In this document: positions 16,100 through 25,047 of the stretch, piece by piece
Layout: each line of letters begins with the position of its first letter
Numbering within the stretch: position 1 is the stretch's first letter
DNA from: Ramlibacter sp.
Lineage (GTDB): Bacteria; Pseudomonadota; Gammaproteobacteria; Burkholderiales; Burkholderiaceae_C
Reading direction: 5' to 3'
DNA: 64,000 nucleotides
NCBI GenBank assembly: GCA_030695945.1
Contig: JAUYOG010000023.1
Coordinates: 1 to 64,000, forward strand
Notes under the pieces: model-generated
The model's database searches: none
Told to the model about the DNA's origin: nothing
What the model saw: the letters and a program-made list of their open reading frames with translations, nothing else
Position numbers and translations under genes: made by a program

Positions 16100-17256
16100 A
16101 CGACGAACTGCGTCGGGACGCCCAGGCGCTGGCGGACACCGTCAGGCGCTTCACGCTGGAGCGCATCGCGCAGCAAGTCGCGCAATGGGACGAGGCCGGC
16201 GAGTTCCCGCGCGAGCTGTACCGCGAAGCGGCGGCGGTGGGGCTGCTGGGGTTGGGCTACCCGGAGTCGCTCGGCGGCACCCCGGCGCCCTTCGCGCTGC
16301 GCAATGCGGTCTCCACGACCATGGCGCGCCACGGCGGCAGCGGCGGCATCATGGCCGGCCTGTTCTCGCTGAACATCGGCCTGCCGCCGGTGCTGCGCCA
16401 CGGCTCCGCGCAGGTGCAGCAGGAGGTGATCCCGCCCGTGCTGCGCGGCGAGAAGATCGCGGCGCTGGCGATCACCGAGCCGGGCGGCGGCTCCGATGTC
16501 GCGGCGCTGCGCACGACAGCGCGCCGCGAGGGCGACGACTGGGTGATCGATGGCGAGAAGGTTTTCATCACCTCCGGCATGCGCGCCGACTGGATCACGA
16601 TGGCGGTGCGAACCGGCGACCCTGGAAGCAAGGGCGCGGGCGGCATCTCGATGATCGTCGTTCCCGGCGACGCGCCGGGGCTTTCGCGCTCGGCGCTCGA
16701 CAAGATGGGCTGGTGGTGTTCGGACACCGCGCACCTGCGCATGGACACGGTGCGGGTGCCTGCGCGCTACCTGCTGGGCGAGGAGGGCGGAGGCTTCAAG
16801 ATCATCATGGGCAACTTCAACGGTGAGCGGCTGGGCATGTCGGCGATGGCGCTGGGCTTCGCGCAGGCCTGCTACGACGAGGCACTGGACTGGGCGCGCC
16901 AGCGCAAGGCCTTCGGCAGCGCGCTGGTGGAAAAGCAGGTGATCCGCCACAAGCTGGTGGACATGCAGATGCGCATCGCGTCCACGCAGGCGTGGCTCGA
17001 CGCGGTGACGCAGCTGGCCGACGAGGGGAAACTGGAATCGGACCCCCATTGTGTGGCGCAGGTGTGCATGCTGAAGAACCACTCGACGCAGGCCATGCAG
17101 TTCTGCGCCGACCAGGCGGTGCAGATACTGGGTGGCATGGGCTTCATGCGCGGCACGAAGAGCGAGCGGATTTACCGCGAGGTCAAGGTGATGATGATCG
17201 GCGGGGGAGCGGAGGAGATCATGAAGGACCTCGCTGCGCGACAATTGGGGCTATGA
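16096..17256 (+). CDS. Acyl-CoA dehydrogenase (second of the operon)
   Basis: This 386-residue flavoprotein overlaps the biotin subunit stop (ATGA). The N domain has GLLGLGYPESLGG, the beta domain has ALAITEPGGGSDVAAL and VFITSGMRADW, and the C domain has RKAFGSALVEKQVIRHKL and ILGGMGFMRGTKSERIYREVKVMMIGGGAEEIM with a Glu at the usual base position. Sequence and order differ from the dehydrogenase at 13020, so the pathway probably has two oxidation steps. Residues about 310-319 (GKLESDPHC) appear to be a small insertion derived from a dispersed repeat. It is coupled to the thioesterase (ATGA). Confidence 0.87.
   Translation: MNDELRRDAQALADTVRRFTLERIAQQVAQWDEAGEFPRELYREAAAVGLLGLGYPESLGGTPAPFALRNAVSTTMARHGGSGGIMAGLFSLNIGLPPVLRHGSAQVQQEVIPPVLRGEKIAALAITEPGGGSDVAALRTTARREGDDWVIDGEKVFITSGMRADWITMAVRTGDPGSKGAGGISMIVVPGDAPGLSRSALDKMGWWCSDTAHLRMDTVRVPARYLLGEEGGGFKIIMGNFNGERLGMSAMALGFAQACYDEALDWARQRKAFGSALVEKQVIRHKLVDMQMRIASTQAWLDAVTQLADEGKLESDPHCVAQVCMLKNHSTQAMQFCADQAVQILGGMGFMRGTKSERIYREVKVMMIGGGAEEIMKDLAARQLGL
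17026..17052. repeat. Diverged copy of the GGAATC-GACCCC repeat inside the acyl-CoA dehydrogenase gene
   Basis: GAAACTGGAATCGGACCCCC followed by ATT aligns with the 12199-12226 repeat with only a few differences and yields the same peptide core KLESDP in the same reading phase. Confidence 0.55.
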
Positions 17257-17744
17257 CCAGGAACAAGACGCCCGGTGCGAAGGCCGTGGAATTCGAGCCC
17301 GAGTTCGTCGCCACCCTCAAGGACATGTTCGAGGACAAGATCGTCTTCAACCGTGTGCTGGGCCTGAAGATCACGCGGCTGGCGCCGGACGGCGTGACCG
17401 GCCGCATCGACATGAAGCCCGACCTGATCGGCCATTTCAGCCACCAAAGGCTGCACGGTGGCGTCATCAGCGCGGGGCTGGACGCGATGGCCGGCCTGGC
17501 CGTGATGGCCGCGATCGGCGCACGCCACCTGGACGAGCCGCCGCTGCAGCGACTGAACCGCTTCGGCAAGCTGGGCACGATCGACCTGCGCGTCGACTAC
17601 CTGCGCCAGGCTATCGGGGACCATTTCGAACTCACCGCGCAGGTCATGCGGCTGGGTTCGCGCGTCGCATCCACGCGCATGGAGTTTCGGGGCGCGGACG
17701 GCGAGCTGCTCGCCACCGGCGCCGCGGCCTACATCGTTTCCTGA
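17253..17744 (+). CDS. Hotdog-fold acyl-CoA thioesterase
   Basis: This 163-residue protein has a 4HBT/PaaI-like hotdog fold: the helix-capping motif RLHGGVISAGLDAMAGLAVM (about 66-85) and the strand GTIDLRVDYLRQA (about 108-120). Such enzymes hydrolyse acyl-CoA thioesters to free CoA. It is the last gene of the operon (ATGA overlap with the dehydrogenase) and converges on the MeaB-thioesterase gene 19 bases away. An editing or CoA-salvage role for the carboxylation pathway is an inference. Confidence 0.82.
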   Translation: MTRNKTPGAKAVEFEPEFVATLKDMFEDKIVFNRVLGLKITRLAPDGVTGRIDMKPDLIGHFSHQRLHGGVISAGLDAMAGLAVMAAIGARHLDEPPLQRLNRFGKLGTIDLRVDYLRQAIGDHFELTAQVMRLGSRVASTRMEFRGADGELLATGAAAYIVS

Positions 17745-17763
17745 GCGCCCTCGCGCCAGGCCG

Positions 17764-18999
17764 TCAGATGGTGTGCGGCTTGGTGGTGAGGTACACCGTG
17801 CCGGTGAAGCTGGACACCGGCACGCCGTCGCCCTTGCACACGTCCACCCGGTAGACCGCGAGCTTGCGCGATCGTGACACTTCCACCGACGTGGCAACGA
17901 GCCGGTCGCCCACGTGGCTGGCCTGCTGGAAGGTGAGGTGGGTGTCGATCCCGGCGGCGATCACGCCATAGGAGTTCGCCGCCAGCCCGAAGGCCGTGTC
18001 GGCCAGCGCGAAAACGATCCCGCCGTGGCAGGTGCCGTTGAAATTGATGTGGTGCGGCTGCAGCGTCACTTCCACCGTGGCCGTGCCCCGGTCCGCGTGC
18101 GTGCAGGTGATGCCGGCCCAGCGCAGGAAGGGGTCGGCCGCCGCCAGCTCCTTGACGCGCCGGCCGACGGTGTTGTCGCCTGCCGGCGCGACCGGCTGCC
18201 GGCCCTGCAGGCGGCGGCCACGGCCCGCAGCGGCGGCATGGGCGGCTGTCGCGTCGGCCAGTGCCGCGATGCCCGTCCCGCTCGTGGCCGACGTGCCGAG
18301 CGCCGGCACCTGCCAGCTGCCGGCGGCGCCGGCCGCCCGCAGGTGCAACATGTCCTTGAGGTCGCGCGCGGTGATGTCGGCCCCGGGCAGGTCGCATTTG
18401 GTGACGACCAGCACGTCCGCGATCTCCAGGATGCCCGCCTTGATCGCCTGCACGTTGTCGCCGAGGCCCGGCGCGCACGCCACGAGCCGCGTGTCGGCCA
18501 CGCGCATGATCTCCACTTCCGACTGGCCCGCGCCGACGGTTTCGACGATCACGGTGTCGAATCCCGCGGCGTCCAGGATATCGACCATCGCCTCGGTGGT
18601 CGGGGCCAGCCCGCCGAGGTGTCCGCGCGACGCCACGGAGCGGATGAACACGTTGGGGTGGGCGCCATGCTCGCCCATGCGGACCCGGTCGCCGAGCACG
18701 GCGCCGCCGGTGATCGGGCTGGACGGATCGACGGCGACGACCGCGATGCGCTGCCCGCGCGCCAGCAACTCGCCGAGCAAGGCATGCACCAGCGTGGACT
18801 TGCCCGCGCCCGGCGAGCCCGTCACGCCCAGCACGTGGGCGCGGCCCAGGTGCGCGGCCAGCGCCGCGCCGACCGCGGCCGGTTCGCGCTCGCCGCGCTC
18901 GACCTGGCTGATCGCCCGGGCGACGGCGCCCCGGTCGCCGGCCAGCACGGCCTGCACCCAGCCGCCCGCGTTTTCGTGGAAACCCGGTTCCCGCTTCAC
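17764..18999 (-). CDS. MeaB/ArgK-type GTPase fused to a PaaI-like thioesterase
   Basis: This 411-residue fusion has MeaB sequence at residues 1-280: Walker [10 protein letters not shown] (61-69), [29 protein letters not shown] with the switch region, and base-specificity TKCD (200-203). MeaB proteins load and protect B12-dependent acyl-CoA mutases. Residues 283-410 form a hotdog domain with [14 protein letters not shown] (325-338) and [14 protein letters not shown], as in PaaI thioesterases. The C-terminal dimerisation arm usual in MeaB is apparently replaced. GTG 18999 overlaps the mutase stop (GTGA). Joining a mutase chaperone with a thioesterase suggests clearance of a mutase substrate or product, which is an inference. 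Confidence 0.85.
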   Translation of the reverse strand: MKREPGFHENAGGWVQAVLAGDRGAVARAISQVERGEREPAAVGAALAAHLGRAHVLGVTGSPGAGKSTLVHALLGELLARGQRIAVVAVDPSSPITGGAVLGDRVRMGEHGAHPNVFIRSVASRGHLGGLAPTTEAMVDILDAAGFDTVIVETVGAGQSEVEIMRVADTRLVACAPGLGDNVQAIKAGILEIADVLVVTKCDLPGADITARDLKDMLHLRAAGAAGSWQVPALGTSATSGTGIAALADATAAHAAAAGRGRRLQGRQPVAPAGDNTVGRRVKELAAADPFLRWAGITCTHADRGTATVEVTLQPHHINFNGTCHGGIVFALADTAFGLAANSYGVIAAGIDTHLTFQQASHVGDRLVATSVEVSRSRKLAVYRVDVCKGDGVPVSSFTGTVYLTTKPHTI

Positions 19000-20675
19000 A
19001 CGATCGCCTGCACGTGGCCGAAGCCCATCTCGCGCCGCAGCGTGCTGCAGATTTCGCCGTGGGTGCATCCGGCCTCCGCGGCTTCGACCACGCGCGCGAA
19101 CACGTTGTCGCGCGCGTCGCCGGCCGCGCGGGCCAGCGTGTCGAGCGCGCCCCGCACCTGGCCGGCCGAGCGCTGCGCCTTCCAGGCCTTGAACCCGTCG
19201 ACGTGCGCCTGCATGGTGGCACGGTCCGGGCGGGTGTTGATGGGGCGGGCGCTGGCGTCTTCCTCCAGCTGGTAGGCATTGACGCCCACCACGGTCTGCT
19301 CGCCGCTGTCCACCTGCTGCTGGAACCTGCGCGCGGACTCGCCGATCATGCGCTGCACCAGCCCGGCCTCCACGGCCCTGTACATGCCGCCCGCGTCCTC
19401 GACGATCTTCATCACCCGCTCGATCTCGGCTTCCATCTCGTCGGTGAGCTTCTCGACATAGAAACTGCCGCCCAGCGGGTCGATCACGTCGGTGAGGTGG
19501 GCCTCCTCGCGCAGGACGTTCTGCGTCGCGATCGCGATGCGCGCGCCGTACTCGCTGGGGCAGGACAGCGCCTCGTCGTAGGCGTCCGTGTGCAGCGACT
19601 GCAGGCCGCCGAGGATCCCTGCCATCGCCTGCACCGTCACGCGCGCGATGTTGTTCAGCGGTTGCTGGCGCGTCAGGTCGGCGCCCGAGGTCTGGCCGTG
19701 GAACTTGAAGCGCCAGGCCCGCGGGTCTTTCGCGCCCAGGCGGTCGCGCGTGATGCGCGTCCAGATGCGGCGCGCGGCGCGGAACTTGGCCACCTCCTCG
19801 AAGAAGCTCACCGAGATGTCGAAGAAGAACGTGAAGCGCGGGAGGAATTCATCCGGGTCCATGCCGCGCTCGATGCAGTCGCGCGCGTTCTGGATCGCCG
19901 TGCTCAACGTGAACGCCATGGCTTCGGCCGGGGTGGCTCCGGCCTGCTGCATGTGCTGGCCCACCACCGACATCGGGTTCCACCGTGGCACATGGCGGTT
20001 GCAGAACTCGATGTGGTCGCCCAGGATGCGCCGCGCGCCCGGCAGGGCGACCCGGAAGAACATGTGGTTGGCCACGTAATGGCTGAGGTAGTCGCTCTGG
20101 TTCGACGTGCCGCTCACCTGGCCCCAGTCGGTGCCGCGCCGGCGCGCCGCCGCGAGCATGAAGGCCAGCAGCGTGAACGGCGTCGGGTCGTTCTGCGCGC
20201 AGGAGGTGCGCGCGAAGTCCACGCCCTGCAGCGCCGCGTCCATGTGCTCCCAGGTATTGATCACGGTGCCGCATGTGCCCAGCAGCTCGATGTGGGATTC
20301 ATCCATGTCGTAGCCGCGAAAGACCGAGTTGCAGGGCAGCAGCGAGATCGCGGTCGCGCCCTGGGCCAGCACTTCCCGCAGGCGTGCGTTGTATTCCTCG
20401 GGCGTGCCCAGCCCGATGAGCTGGCGCTGCGTCCAGGTCCGGCCCCGGTGCATGGTGGCGTAGATGCCCCGCGTGAAAGGTGCTTGGCCCGGCACGCCGA
20501 GGTCGGGCGCACGTTCGGCGGCGTTCCAGTCGGCGGCCGTGTACAGCGGCTTGATCGGCACGCCGGAGCGGTTCGTCACCTGCTTGTCGGCACCGATGGT
20601 GGCGGCGTAGTCCCTTTGCCAGGCGCCGTAGGCGTCGGGCTCATGCAGCAGCTTGCTGTCGATTGGCTTGTTCAT
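18996..20675 (-). CDS. B12-dependent acyl-CoA mutase, catalytic subunit (not typical methylmalonyl-CoA mutase)
   Basis: This 559-residue TIM-barrel subunit lacks its own B12 domain, like IcmA/HcmA. It keeps the family frame: [83 protein letters not shown] and HTDAYDEAL. By manual alignment His76 takes the place of methylmalonyl-CoA mutase Tyr89 and Asn203 takes the place of Arg207, so the substrate should not be methylmalonyl-CoA. Overall it reads closest to the hydroxyisobutyryl/isobutyryl-CoA mutase branch, but HcmA carries Ile at the first position. It lies 21 bases after the B12 subunit and overlaps the MeaB fusion. ATG 20675 has GGAG-type bases upstream (aaGGACTCCC on the coding strand). 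Confidence 0.87.
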   Translation of the reverse strand: MNKPIDSKLLHEPDAYGAWQRDYAATIGADKQVTNRSGVPIKPLYTAADWNAAERAPDLGVPGQAPFTRGIYATMHRGRTWTQRQLIGLGTPEEYNARLREVLAQGATAISLLPCNSVFRGYDMDESHIELLGTCGTVINTWEHMDAALQGVDFARTSCAQNDPTPFTLLAFMLAAARRRGTDWGQVSGTSNQSDYLSHYVANHMFFRVALPGARRILGDHIEFCNRHVPRWNPMSVVGQHMQQAGATPAEAMAFTLSTAIQNARDCIERGMDPDEFLPRFTFFFDISVSFFEEVAKFRAARRIWTRITRDRLGAKDPRAWRFKFHGQTSGADLTRQQPLNNIARVTVQAMAGILGGLQSLHTDAYDEALSCPSEYGARIAIATQNVLREEAHLTDVIDPLGGSFYVEKLTDEMEAEIERVMKIVEDAGGMYRAVEAGLVQRMIGESARRFQQQVDSGEQTVVGVNAYQLEEDASARPINTRPDRATMQAHVDGFKAWKAQRSAGQVRGALDTLARAAGDARDNVFARVVEAAEAGCTHGEICSTLRREMGFGHVQAIV

Positions 20676-20696
20676 GGGAGTCCTTCAGGGGCCGCG

Positions 20697-21116
20697 TTAC
20701 AGCGTCACGCGCCGGGCGCGGACCTGGCCGGCCAGCTCGCGCAGGAACGAGGCGATGTCCGCCATCGCGCTGCCGGGATGGAACACGCGCGCCACGCCGG
20801 CATCGAGCAGGGCCTTTTCGTCCTCGTCAGGGACGATGCCGCCCACGACCACGCCGATGTCGCCCAGCCCGGCTTCGCGCAGCGCGTCCATCAGCTTGGG
20901 CACGATCAGGTGGTCGGTCGCGAGCGAGGAGATGCCGATCACGTCGACATCTTCCTCCATCGCGAGCTTCACGACCGCGGCGATCTCCTGCCAGGGCGGC
21001 GTGTAGATGACTTCCATGCCGGCGTCGCGCAGCCCCGCGGCTACCACGCGGCTGCCGCGGTCGTGCCCGTCGAAACCGATCTTTGTGACCAATACCTTCG
21101 GAATCATGGAACTCAT
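20697..21116 (-). CDS. B12-binding subunit of acyl-CoA mutase
   Basis: This 139-residue Rossmann-like cobalamin domain carries the DxHxxG signature (FDGHDRGSRVV, residues 15-25), whose histidine is the lower cobalt ligand. The serine/glycine segments GISSLATDHL and VVVGGIVPDEDEKAL also fit. Size matches HcmB/IcmB stand-alone subunits. Its ATG overlaps the TetR stop (ATGA), and the catalytic subunit follows, so both halves of the enzyme are co-translated. Confidence 0.92.
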   Translation of the reverse strand: MSSMIPKVLVTKIGFDGHDRGSRVVAAGLRDAGMEVIYTPPWQEIAAVVKLAMEEDVDVIGISSLATDHLIVPKLMDALREAGLGDIGVVVGGIVPDEDEKALLDAGVARVFHPGSAMADIASFLRELAGQVRARRVTL

Positions 21117-21700
21117 GCGGTGACCTCCTGGCCCTGCCGCAGCAGGGCGATGAATTTGCGCGCGATGGTGCGCGGGTTGAAGCGGCCACCCGGCCGGTAC
21201 CACAGCTGCGACTGGTTCATGGCGCCGATCAGCATCAGGCGCAGCATTCGCCGGTCGGTGGCGCGCGACAGGGGCAGGGCGCCGATGAGGCTGCCGAAGA
21301 TGGCCTCGTACTGGTTGCGCAGGTCCACCAGGCTGTCGTCCGCCGCGCCCACTTCGGCGGGGCGGACCCGCACCACCACCTGCGCGTAGTCGTCGTCGTG
21401 CAGGATCGCTTCCAGGTGGGCGACGCAGGCGGCCTCGAGCCGGTCCCACGGGTCTTCGTGCCGGGCGATGGCGGTCTGCACGGCGTCCGATATCTGCCGC
21501 ACGCCCTTGACGTATACCGCCACCAGCAGCGCTTCCTTGGTCTCGAAGTGGCAATAGAGGGAACCGGGCAGCATGCCTACCGCGCGTGCGATGTCGCGCA
21601 TGGACGTGCCCTCGAAGCCTCGCGCGCGAAACAGCCGGGCGGCCTCGTCGAGCAACTGGGGCAGGCGGCTGTCCGCGTGGGGATTTCGGGTGGTGGCCAT
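21113..21700 (-). CDS. TetR/AcrR regulator of the mutase operon
   Basis: This 195-residue regulator has its helix-turn-helix at about residues 12-60 (AARLFRARGFEGTSMRDIARAVGMLPGSLYCHFETKEALLVAV) and a ligand domain containing a YRPGGRFNPRTIA segment near the end. It is the first gene of the operon and overlaps the B12 subunit. ATG 21700 is preferred; the frame is open to 21880 without content. A perfect 7-bp inverted repeat lies about 20 bases upstream and is its likely operator, giving autorepression of the whole operon. The ligand is probably an acyl-CoA (inference). Confidence 0.88.
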   Translation of the reverse strand: MATTRNPHADSRLPQLLDEAARLFRARGFEGTSMRDIARAVGMLPGSLYCHFETKEALLVAVYVKGVRQISDAVQTAIARHEDPWDRLEAACVAHLEAILHDDDYAQVVVRVRPAEVGAADDSLVDLRNQYEAIFGSLIGALPLSRATDRRMLRLMLIGAMNQSQLWYRPGGRFNPRTIARKFIALLRQGQEVTA

Positions 21701-21719
21701 GGGGAGTGGGTGCCAGTAT

Positions 21720-21737
21720 AGCAAACAGTCGTTTGCT
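21720..21737. promoter_or_regulatory. Perfect inverted-repeat operator upstream of the mutase operon
   Basis: AGCAAAC-AGTC-GTTTGCT has two exact 7-base arms around a 4-base spacer. It sits 20 bases upstream of the TetR start codon, in one of the few AT-richer spots of the region, where a repressor would block initiation. Confidence 0.65.
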
Positions 21738-21829
21738 TTCCAAAAGCGCGCGGCCCGGCGCGCCCCGGGCGCCACATTTCGGGCGCGGCGGGCTATAGTG
21801 GACGGCCCACCATCTCCCAAGGAGCGGCC

Positions 21830-22522
21830 ATGCCCCGATTCGGTTTTGACCAGGATGCGTTGATCGAGCAGTTCGCGCAAGCGTCCGCGCGCCAGGGCGA
21901 GGCTCTGCGCCGGTCAGTGCAGGAGGCCACGCTCAAGGCGCTGCAGGGGCGCGAGCTGACCCTGAAGAACATCAAGGATGTGGTCAAGCAGGTCAGCGGC
22001 GCCGCGGCGCAGGGCGCGGGCCAGAACCCGCTGGGCCCGGCGCAGATGGAGCCGCTGCTGTCCAAGGCCGTCGCGGGCATGGACGCCGCATTGCGGCAGG
22101 CGGTGGAGGCGAACCGCCGCGCGCTGCAGCAGCTGATGGACTACGGCGCGGGCTTGCGCGAGAACCAGGTCAAGAAGGCGATGTCGGACATCGAGCACAT
22201 GGAGGACATGTTCTTCACCACGGTGCGCAAGGCCGTGGCCGGCAGCTCAGGACCGCTGCAGGGCGCGTGGTCGCAGGTGCTCGACAAGATGCAGGTGAAG
22301 GGCAGTGGGACTGGCGCCCATGCGACCCAGACCATCGAGCAACTCACGGAACAGGCCCAGACCGCCCTGCGCGAAGGCCGTGCCATGGGCCTGAAGGCGG
22401 CGCAGACGCTGCTGGACAGCTACGCGGCGCTCGCAAGCGGAGTGCTCATCGGCATGTCGCAGGGCATGCAGGGCGATGCGGGCGGAGAAGAGTCCGCGGC
22501 CCGTCCCAGGAAACGCAAGTAG
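21830..22522 (+). CDS. Uncharacterised helical, phasin-like protein
   Basis: This 230-residue protein has no signal peptide or membrane segment and looks almost entirely alpha-helical. Repeated Ala/Gln/Leu heptads run over about 10-200 (QEATLKALQGRELTLKNIKDVVKQVS; RALQQLMDYGAGLRENQVKKAMSDIEHMEDMFF), with a basic tail (ARPRKRK). Amphipathic helical composition recalls phasins, but no phasin motif can be asserted. RBS AGGAG lies at 21820-21824. Its stop abuts the AI-2E transporter gene end to end (22522/22523), so the two converge. Function unknown. Confidence 0.7.
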   Translation: MPRFGFDQDALIEQFAQASARQGEALRRSVQEATLKALQGRELTLKNIKDVVKQVSGAAAQGAGQNPLGPAQMEPLLSKAVAGMDAALRQAVEANRRALQQLMDYGAGLRENQVKKAMSDIEHMEDMFFTTVRKAVAGSSGPLQGAWSQVLDKMQVKGSGTGAHATQTIEQLTEQAQTALREGRAMGLKAAQTLLDSYAALASGVLIGMSQGMQGDAGGEESAARPRKRK

Positions 22523-23707
22523 TTACCGGGGTGGCCGGTCGCCCGTGCGGCGCCGGCGCCTGCGCGGCTCGTCGGCAGGCTCGCCGGTGAGCCTGTCGAC
22601 GCCCCGCGTCTCTCGAGCGAGCCGTTCTCCCGTCGCGCCCTGTTCCTTGCGCGCTTCGGTGAAGATTTCCCATGTCGCCAAAAAGATCGCGGCGATCACC
22701 GGCCCGATCACGAACCCATTGATCCCGAAGGCCGCCAGGCCACCCAGCGTGGCGATCAGCACCAGGTAGTCCGGCAGGCGCGTTTCCTTGCCGACCAGGA
22801 TGGGCCTCAACACGTTATCGACGAGGCCGATCGCCAGGACTCCCCAGGCCACGAGGCCGACCGCGGGCCACAGCGAGCCGGTGGACAGCAGGTAAATCGC
22901 GACAGGGCCCCACACCAGCGCCGCGCCGACCGCCGGCAAGAGCGACAGCAGTGCCATGAGCGCGCCCCACAACAGCGGGCCGCTGATGCCCAGCACCCAG
23001 AAAGCCAGCCCGCCGAGCGTGCCCTGCACCAGGGCGACGACGACATTGCCCTTGACGGTGGCGCGCACCACGGTGGCGAACTGCCTGAGCAGGCGCTCGG
23101 TGTGCCGCTTCTCCAGCGGCAGCGCGCGTGCTGCCTGTGCGGCGAGTGACTTGCCGTCGCGAAGCAGGAAGAAGAGCACGTAGAGCATCACGAAAAGGTT
23201 GACGACGAACTCCAGCGTGTTCTGCCCGATGGTCATGACGCGCGAAGTGAGGGCCTGGCTGCTGCGGCCGAGCGCCTCCACCAGCCTGCGCTGCACCTCG
23301 GACAGGTCGGCCAGGCCCAGGCGGTCCAGGCCGGCGCGGACCCAGGAGGGCAGCGCGTCGATGCCGCGCTGGAAATACTCGCTGAGCGAGATGTCTCCCG
23401 TCTTGAAGCGTTCATAAAAGGCCGCGGCTTCCTGCGTGATCGAAGCCGTGAGCAGCGCCGTGGGAAGCAGCACGCTGACAACGATCACCACCAGCGTGCC
23501 GAAAGCGGCCCAGCCCCGTCGGCCGCGGCACACCAGCACCGACCGCTCCTGCAGGGGCGAGAACACGATCGCGATGAAGACCGCCCAGGACACGGCACCG
23601 GACAGCGGCCACAGCACGACTGCGAACAGGACCGTCACGATCATCAGCAGCCAGAGCAGGGCCTTGCTCTGCAGCAGCGGTGAGTTCAGGGGATCGGTCT
23701 CGGGCAT
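22523..23707 (-). CDS. AI-2E/PerM family membrane protein
   Basis: This 394-residue inner-membrane protein shows about eight hydrophobic segments: a pair at 18-50, one at 66-90, and a C-terminal cluster at 165-350. The family signature is the region DNVLRPILVGKETRLPDYLVLIATLGGLAAFGINGFVIGPVIAA. Family members include AI-2 exporters and Na+/H+ antiporter-like proteins, so the substrate is open. The tail is charged (RRRRRRTGDRPPR). It stands alone on the minus strand, convergent with the phasin-like gene. Confidence 0.87.
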   Translation of the reverse strand: MPETDPLNSPLLQSKALLWLLMIVTVLFAVVLWPLSGAVSWAVFIAIVFSPLQERSVLVCRGRRGWAAFGTLVVIVVSVLLPTALLTASITQEAAAFYERFKTGDISLSEYFQRGIDALPSWVRAGLDRLGLADLSEVQRRLVEALGRSSQALTSRVMTIGQNTLEFVVNLFVMLYVLFFLLRDGKSLAAQAARALPLEKRHTERLLRQFATVVRATVKGNVVVALVQGTLGGLAFWVLGISGPLLWGALMALLSLLPAVGAALVWGPVAIYLLSTGSLWPAVGLVAWGVLAIGLVDNVLRPILVGKETRLPDYLVLIATLGGLAAFGINGFVIGPVIAAIFLATWEIFTEARKEQGATGERLARETRGVDRLTGEPADEPRRRRRRTGDRPPR

Positions 23708-23750
23708 GGGTCCGGTGGGTGGTTTGCCGATAGCGTATCACCCGGCGCCA

Positions 23751-23776
23751 AGAAAAAGCCGCCCGGGTGGGCGGCT
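23751..23776 (-). terminator. Rho-independent terminator after the binding-protein gene
   Basis: Read on the minus strand, an 8-bp GC stem (AGCCGCCC/GGGCGGCT) with a 4-base loop is followed by TTTTTCTT. It lies 26 bases past the stop of the substrate-binding protein at 23802 and before the AI-2E gene. Confidence 0.85.
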
Positions 23777-23801
23777 GTCGGGGCTGGGCAGGGCCGGCTG
23801 C

Positions 23802-24971
23802 TTACTGCCGTACGTAGTCGGAAACCACCTTCCATTTGCCATCGGTGATCTGCGACAGGCGCGAGAACTCGTTGCCCAGGCGCTTCTTGGGGCCGAACTT
23901 CGCCTCGGGGCTGCCGAAGATGTCGGCCGGGAACGTCATGGTGTCCATCGTCTTGATGAAGCTGTCGGTCGTCAGCGTCGGGCCGGCCTTGCGCGCGGCC
24001 GCCGCGAACGAGTCGATCAGCTGGTAGCCGTACACGGAGAACACGGTCGGGTCCTCGTTGAACTTGGTCTTGTACTTGTTGGCCCAGAAGCGGATCGGCT
24101 GCGAGGCCTCGTCCAGGTAGGGGTGCTGCGCGGTGTGGGCGGCGTAGAAGCCGTCCATGGCCTTGCCGCCCAGCTTGTGGATCAGGTCGGTGTAGGCGGC
24201 GCTGGAACCGATGAAGGTGGGGCTGTAGCCGGTCTTGCGCGCTTCGCCGATGGCGCCGATGGTCTCGCGGATGATCGTGCCCAGCACCACCATGTCGCAG
24301 CCCGAGGACTTCATCTTGGCGACCTGCGACGAAAAGTCGGTCGCGCCGCGCTTGTAGCTCGTCTTCTCGGCCAGTTCCATGTTGATGGTCTTCAGGCCCG
24401 CTTCGGCGCCACGCATCACCTCCAGGCCGAACTCGTCGTCCTGGTACATGGTGCAGACCTTCTTGGCGCCCTTGTCCTTTGCCAGCTTGGGCACCGCGGT
24501 TCGCATCTGGTCGTAGTAGGTGGCGGCGAAGGAGTACTTCAGGCGGTGCCAGGGCTCGTACATCTCGCGCGCCGCCGTCACCGGGAAGAAGTTGATCACG
24601 TTCTTCTCGAACTGCACCGGCATGGCGGCCATGTTCTGCGCCGTGCCGATGTGCCCGACCATGGCGAAGATCTTGTCCTGGTTGACCAGCTTCTGCGCGG
24701 CCAGCACGGCCTTCTTCGGGTCGTAGGCGGAATCCTCGACGATGAGCTTGACCTTGCGGCCGTTGATGCCGCCCTGCTCGTTGATCTCGTCCACCCGCAG
24801 CAGCATGCCCAGGCGGACCTGCTTGCCGAAGCCCGCGATGGGGCCCGAGAGGTCCTGGATGGAGCCCAGCGTGATCTCGTCCTTGGAAACCCCCTGGTTC
24901 GAGTTCTGCGCGGTGGCCAGGCTCGTGCCCAGCGCCAGCGTGGCGAGGGCGGCGGCGGTTTTCAGCTTCAT
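23802..24971 (-). CDS. Branched-chain-type (HAAT) ABC transporter substrate-binding protein
   Basis: This 389-residue periplasmic type-I binding protein has a signal peptide cut near LATAQ. The Leu/Ile/Val-binding fold shows ITLGSIQDLSGPIAGFGKQVRLGM, INGRKVKLIVEDSAYDPKKAV, FAMVGHIGTAQNMA and VLGTIIRETIGAIGEARKTGYSP. ATG 24971 follows GGAGAC. It is about two-thirds similar by eye to the binding protein at 26415. Both may serve the livHMGF transporter at 29743-33422. Ligand unknown: HAAT proteins bind amino acids, amides or aromatic acids. Confidence 0.9.
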   Translation of the reverse strand: MKLKTAAALATLALGTSLATAQNSNQGVSKDEITLGSIQDLSGPIAGFGKQVRLGMLLRVDEINEQGGINGRKVKLIVEDSAYDPKKAVLAAQKLVNQDKIFAMVGHIGTAQNMAAMPVQFEKNVINFFPVTAAREMYEPWHRLKYSFAATYYDQMRTAVPKLAKDKGAKKVCTMYQDDEFGLEVMRGAEAGLKTINMELAEKTSYKRGATDFSSQVAKMKSSGCDMVVLGTIIRETIGAIGEARKTGYSPTFIGSSAAYTDLIHKLGGKAMDGFYAAHTAQHPYLDEASQPIRFWANKYKTKFNEDPTVFSVYGYQLIDSFAAAARKAGPTLTTDSFIKTMDTMTFPADIFGSPEAKFGPKKRLGNEFSRLSQITDGKWKVVSDYVRQ

Positions 24972-25047
24972 CTTGCGTCTCCTGTGGTCGGCGTGAATGT
25001 AACCGCTGCATTCTTGCCGGCCTGCGGGGGGTGTCAAGCTGGCGTAT

